A stretch of 64,000 bases of DNA, from NCBI GenBank assembly GCA_019429305.1, contig JAHYIR010000005.1:1-64000 (forward strand), read 5' to 3'. The notes under the pieces were generated by a model. The model had not been told where the DNA came from. It worked only from the letters and a program-made list of their open reading frames with translations, and did not search any database. This document shows positions 61,842 through 64,000 of this stretch, one piece after another. Within the stretch, counting starts at the first letter, position 1, and each line of letters starts with the position of its first letter. The stretch comes from Candidatus Cloacimonadota bacterium. GTDB lineage: Bacteria > Cloacimonadota > Cloacimonadia > Cloacimonadales > JAJBBL01. The position numbers were made by a program, and so were the translations under genes.

Positions 61842-62814
61842 AGTAATTACTCTTGGACATGGCAGTGGTGCAGGTTTAACAAGGCAATTGATCCATGATG
61901 TCTTTGACAGTCAGTTTCACTTACCGGCACTCGATGATGCAGTTCATATCAACGATAGAATCGTCACTACTACAGATGCCTATGTTGTGCAACCGCTCTT
62001 TTTCCCCGGGGGTGATATTGGGAAACTCTCCGTAACCGGTACCCTTAACGATCTCAGTATGAGTGGCAGTAAACCTGCCTTTTTATTAGCGAGTTTTATT
62101 ATTGAAGAGGGTTTTCTAATAGAAGATTTACGGAAGATCGTTGCCTCTATGCAAAAAGCAGCTGCTGAAGCAGGAGTAAAAATAATAGGCGGTGACACCA
62201 AAGTTGTAGAAAAAAATAAGTGTGACGGTATATTTATTACTACTTCAGGTGTAGGTTTTATCGAACCGGAAATAGACTTATCAGCGAAAAATATTAGGGA
62301 AGGTGACAAAATTCTGGTTAATGGTACCTTGGGAGACCATACAATAGCTATCATTAATGCACGACAGAAGTTAGGATTAGAACCTCCCCCTAAAAGTGAT
62401 TGTGCAGATCTTTATGAAATAGTGCAAATTCTCTTAAGATCAGGTAAACTAAGATTTACCAGAGATGCCACAAGGGGTGGTGTAGCTACTATTCTCAACG
62501 AAATATACGAAGAGACCGGTTTGGGGATCATAATAGAAGAGAGCAAAGTTCCTGTTAAAGATTCGACATCAGCTGTTTGTGGGCTATTAGGATTGGATCC
62601 GCTCTATATGGCAAATGAAGGGAAACTATTAGCATTCATAAACGATGCTGATGACAAGTTAATTCATCAATTACAGGAGCATCATTTAGGCGAAGAAGCG
62701 TCAATAATTGGTGAAGTCACCTTAGCGGTAAAGGGAGTATATCTGAGGACAGCTATCGGAAGTTTGCGCCCGCTTTTGATGTTGACATCAGACCCCTTAC
62801 CGAGAATCTGTTAA
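61831..62814 (+). CDS. hypE: Hydrogenase maturation factor HypE
   Basis: It dehydrates the carbamoyl group on its C-terminal Cys to cyanide. The ATG at 61831 gives 327 residues beginning MKDKVITLGHGSGAG, which matches the family start; the longer frame from 61702 lies within hypD. ATP-binding elements are VTTTDAYVVQP, NDLSMSGSKPAFLL and GGDTKVVEK. The family C-terminus PRIC is intact, with Cys327. Confidence 0.95.
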   Translation: MKDKVITLGHGSGAGLTRQLIHDVFDSQFHLPALDDAVHINDRIVTTTDAYVVQPLFFPGGDIGKLSVTGTLNDLSMSGSKPAFLLASFIIEEGFLIEDLRKIVASMQKAAAEAGVKIIGGDTKVVEKNKCDGIFITTSGVGFIEPEIDLSAKNIREGDKILVNGTLGDHTIAIINARQKLGLEPPPKSDCADLYEIVQILLRSGKLRFTRDATRGGVATILNEIYEETGLGIIIEESKVPVKDSTSAVCGLLGLDPLYMANEGKLLAFINDADDKLIHQLQEHHLGEEASIIGEVTLAVKGVYLRTAIGSLRPLLMLTSDPLPRIC

Positions 62815-62867
62815 TGATTGCATGTTATATTGACAATAAATGATAATAGAAAAGTTAGAGGTCGAAG

Positions 62868-63230
62868 ATGCACGAAGGTGTCATAGTAAAATCACTCTTT
62901 GAGATAGCTGCTAAGAGTCGAGAAGAATCGGGGTTAAATGAAGTACAAACAGTAAAAGTAATTGTGGGAAAATTTCATCAGATAGTCAGAGAAGTGATGG
63001 ATATGTATTTCGAACTTATGAAAAAGGATTATGCAGGTTTTTCAAATGCTCTTCTGGTAATAGAAGAGCGCGAACTTAAGATCCGCTGCAAGAGCTGTAA
63101 TGCAGTGATTTTGTTAAAAGAAGCCAATTTTTCCTGTTCTGAGTGTGGTTCTATTAAAACTGAAGTAGTAGAAGGCAATGAGCTGTATATTGAATCTCTT
63201 ATCGGAGTGGACAAAGATAAAAATTGTTGA
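62868..63230 (+). CDS. hypA: Hydrogenase nickel chaperone HypA
   Basis: A 120-residue nickel-delivery protein. His2 in MHEG is the nickel ligand. The zinc site uses two CxxC pairs, Cys74/77 (CKSC) and Cys90/93 (CSEC). VQTVKVIVGKFHQIVREVMD fits the family core. It works with HypB to insert Ni after the iron unit is in place. HypB starts 10 bases later. Confidence 0.92.
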   Translation: MHEGVIVKSLFEIAAKSREESGLNEVQTVKVIVGKFHQIVREVMDMYFELMKKDYAGFSNALLVIEERELKIRCKSCNAVILLKEANFSCSECGSIKTEVVEGNELYIESLIGVDKDKNC

Positions 63231-63240
63231 GGAGTTTGTA

Positions 63241-63897
63241 ATGAATACCAAAGAAATCAAAGTGATGCAAAAGATCCTAAATATTAACGACAGGATCGCT
63301 GACGATTTAAGAAGCGAAATGCAACAGAAGAGAATTCTCTATGTAAATTTAATGAGTTCTCCCGGTTCAGGGAAAACTACTTTGATTGAAAAGATGGCAG
63401 AGAGATTTTCTAAAAATATCTTTGCTATTGAAGGTGACATCCAAACAACTTTGGACTCGGAACGTTTAGCAAAAGCCGCTATACAAGTCTATCAAATTAA
63501 TACAGGACCATTTGGAGGTGACTGTCATTTAGAAGCAGGTTGGATTCGTTCTGCTCTGGAAGAAATTGATCTTTCCAACATTGATTATCTCTTTGTAGAA
63601 AACATTGGAAATTTGGTTTGTCCGGCTGAGTTTGATATCGGTGCACATATCAATGCTGTAGTAATAAGTGTCACGGAAGGTGAAGACAAACCGTTAAAAT
63701 ACCCATTAGCTTTCCGCAATTCACAGCTCTGTATCATTTCTAAAATCGATTTACTACCCTATCTTGATTTTGAAATTGCTAAACTCAAAGAAAACATAAG
63801 AAACATTAATCCCCAGATGGAGATCATAGAACTCTCGGCTAAATCAGGTCAGGGCTTAGAAAGATGGTTCAAGTTTTTAAAGAAGAGAAAGTATTAG
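63241..63897 (+). CDS. hypB: Hydrogenase nickel GTPase HypB (no His-rich N-terminus)
   Basis: A 218-residue SIMIBI-class GTPase that powers nickel insertion. The P-loop is SSPGSGKTTLIE (39-50). GGDCHLEAG at 93-101 has the inter-subunit metal Cys95 and His96. VENIGNLVCPAEFDIG and SKIDLLPYLDF are the other GTPase elements. The start at 63241 has GAGGAG upstream; an earlier ATG in the same frame lies within hypA. The N-terminal metal-storage histidines seen in some HypB proteins are absent. It is the last gene of the run in the window. Confidence 0.95.
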   Translation: MNTKEIKVMQKILNINDRIADDLRSEMQQKRILYVNLMSSPGSGKTTLIEKMAERFSKNIFAIEGDIQTTLDSERLAKAAIQVYQINTGPFGGDCHLEAGWIRSALEEIDLSNIDYLFVENIGNLVCPAEFDIGAHINAVVISVTEGEDKPLKYPLAFRNSQLCIISKIDLLPYLDFEIAKLKENIRNINPQMEIIELSAKSGQGLERWFKFLKKRKY

Positions 63898-64000
63898 TAA
63901 AACAGTTTAAACAAAAGGAATTGAGCACAGAGCTAAAAAAAGAATGGTAAAGCTTTTTTCGTCATTTCATCATTACCTTTTTAACGAGTTACTCATACCC

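Overview
The window looks like chromosome from a Gram-negative anaerobe of the FCB group, most plausibly Cloacimonadota (Cloacimonetes/WWE1). This is inference from content. The signs are a secreted GLUG-repeat protein with a YPNPFNP-type C-terminal sorting domain, a PUR-alpha-like DUF3276 protein, an OmpA-family porin, a cobalamin-dependent ribonucleotide reductase, and a membrane-bound H2-evolving hydrogenase. A catalase-PerR pair shows that peroxide is nevertheless met.

Layout. (1) 1-573 is the 3' end of an rRNA operon (23S tail, 5S, and a processing/termination stem). (2) 852-19515 is a long minus-strand block: nrdJ, a divergent polysaccharide-deacetylase-like gene, lon, a LolC/E-type permease, lysS, DUF454, katA-perR, a TPR-like protein, an S4 protein, a GHL10 glycosidase, xseA, a SagB-type oxidoreductase, and a PiT/DUF47 phosphate pair. 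(3) 20168-27264 is plus strand and accessory in character: MATE transporter, DUF6064, DUF6448, asparaginase, GNAT, an iron-sulfur flavoprotein and a flavodoxin-like protein. It is interspersed with several families of hairpin-forming repeats. (4) 27357-38135 is minus strand: DUF3276-Myb, a nitronate-monooxygenase-like enzyme with a decayed pgk fragment behind it, pgk, a C11 peptidase, an orphan ABC ATPase, butyrate kinase, and a polyamine operon (leader ORF, speD, pdaD, speE, speB). The 877-base gap at 30901-31777 has four exact TTATNCACA DnaA boxes and is a candidate replication origin. (5) 38413-44357 encodes cell-envelope proteins and a TetR regulator. (6) 44991-63897 is one co-directional run of 23 hydrogenase genes, interrupted by one foreign ORF.

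The hydrogenase locus is the main system. It encodes a HydB/HydG-like NAD(P)H-oxidising module, a polyferredoxin, the group 4 [NiFe]-hydrogenase core (NuoH-, B-, C-, D- and I-like subunits), and a complete Mrp-type Na+/H+ antiporter whose MrpA is split in two. The maturation set follows: an endopeptidase and HypF, C, D, E, A and B. Together they suggest a membrane machine coupling NAD(P)H and/or ferredoxin oxidation to H2 and a sodium gradient. A GxxExxY gene flanked by inverted repeats sits between the NuoH- and NuoB-like genes, and two more hairpin elements lie in other gaps of the run.

Several less obvious features came from reading between genes: a structured repeat with paired compensatory changes in three copies; a 52-base perfect palindrome; a lipoprotein-like frame without a normal start codon; a 42-codon leader ORF in front of speD; and 13-base tandem repeats in the tetR-ompA gap. 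No tRNA, CRISPR array, transposase or prophage was seen.
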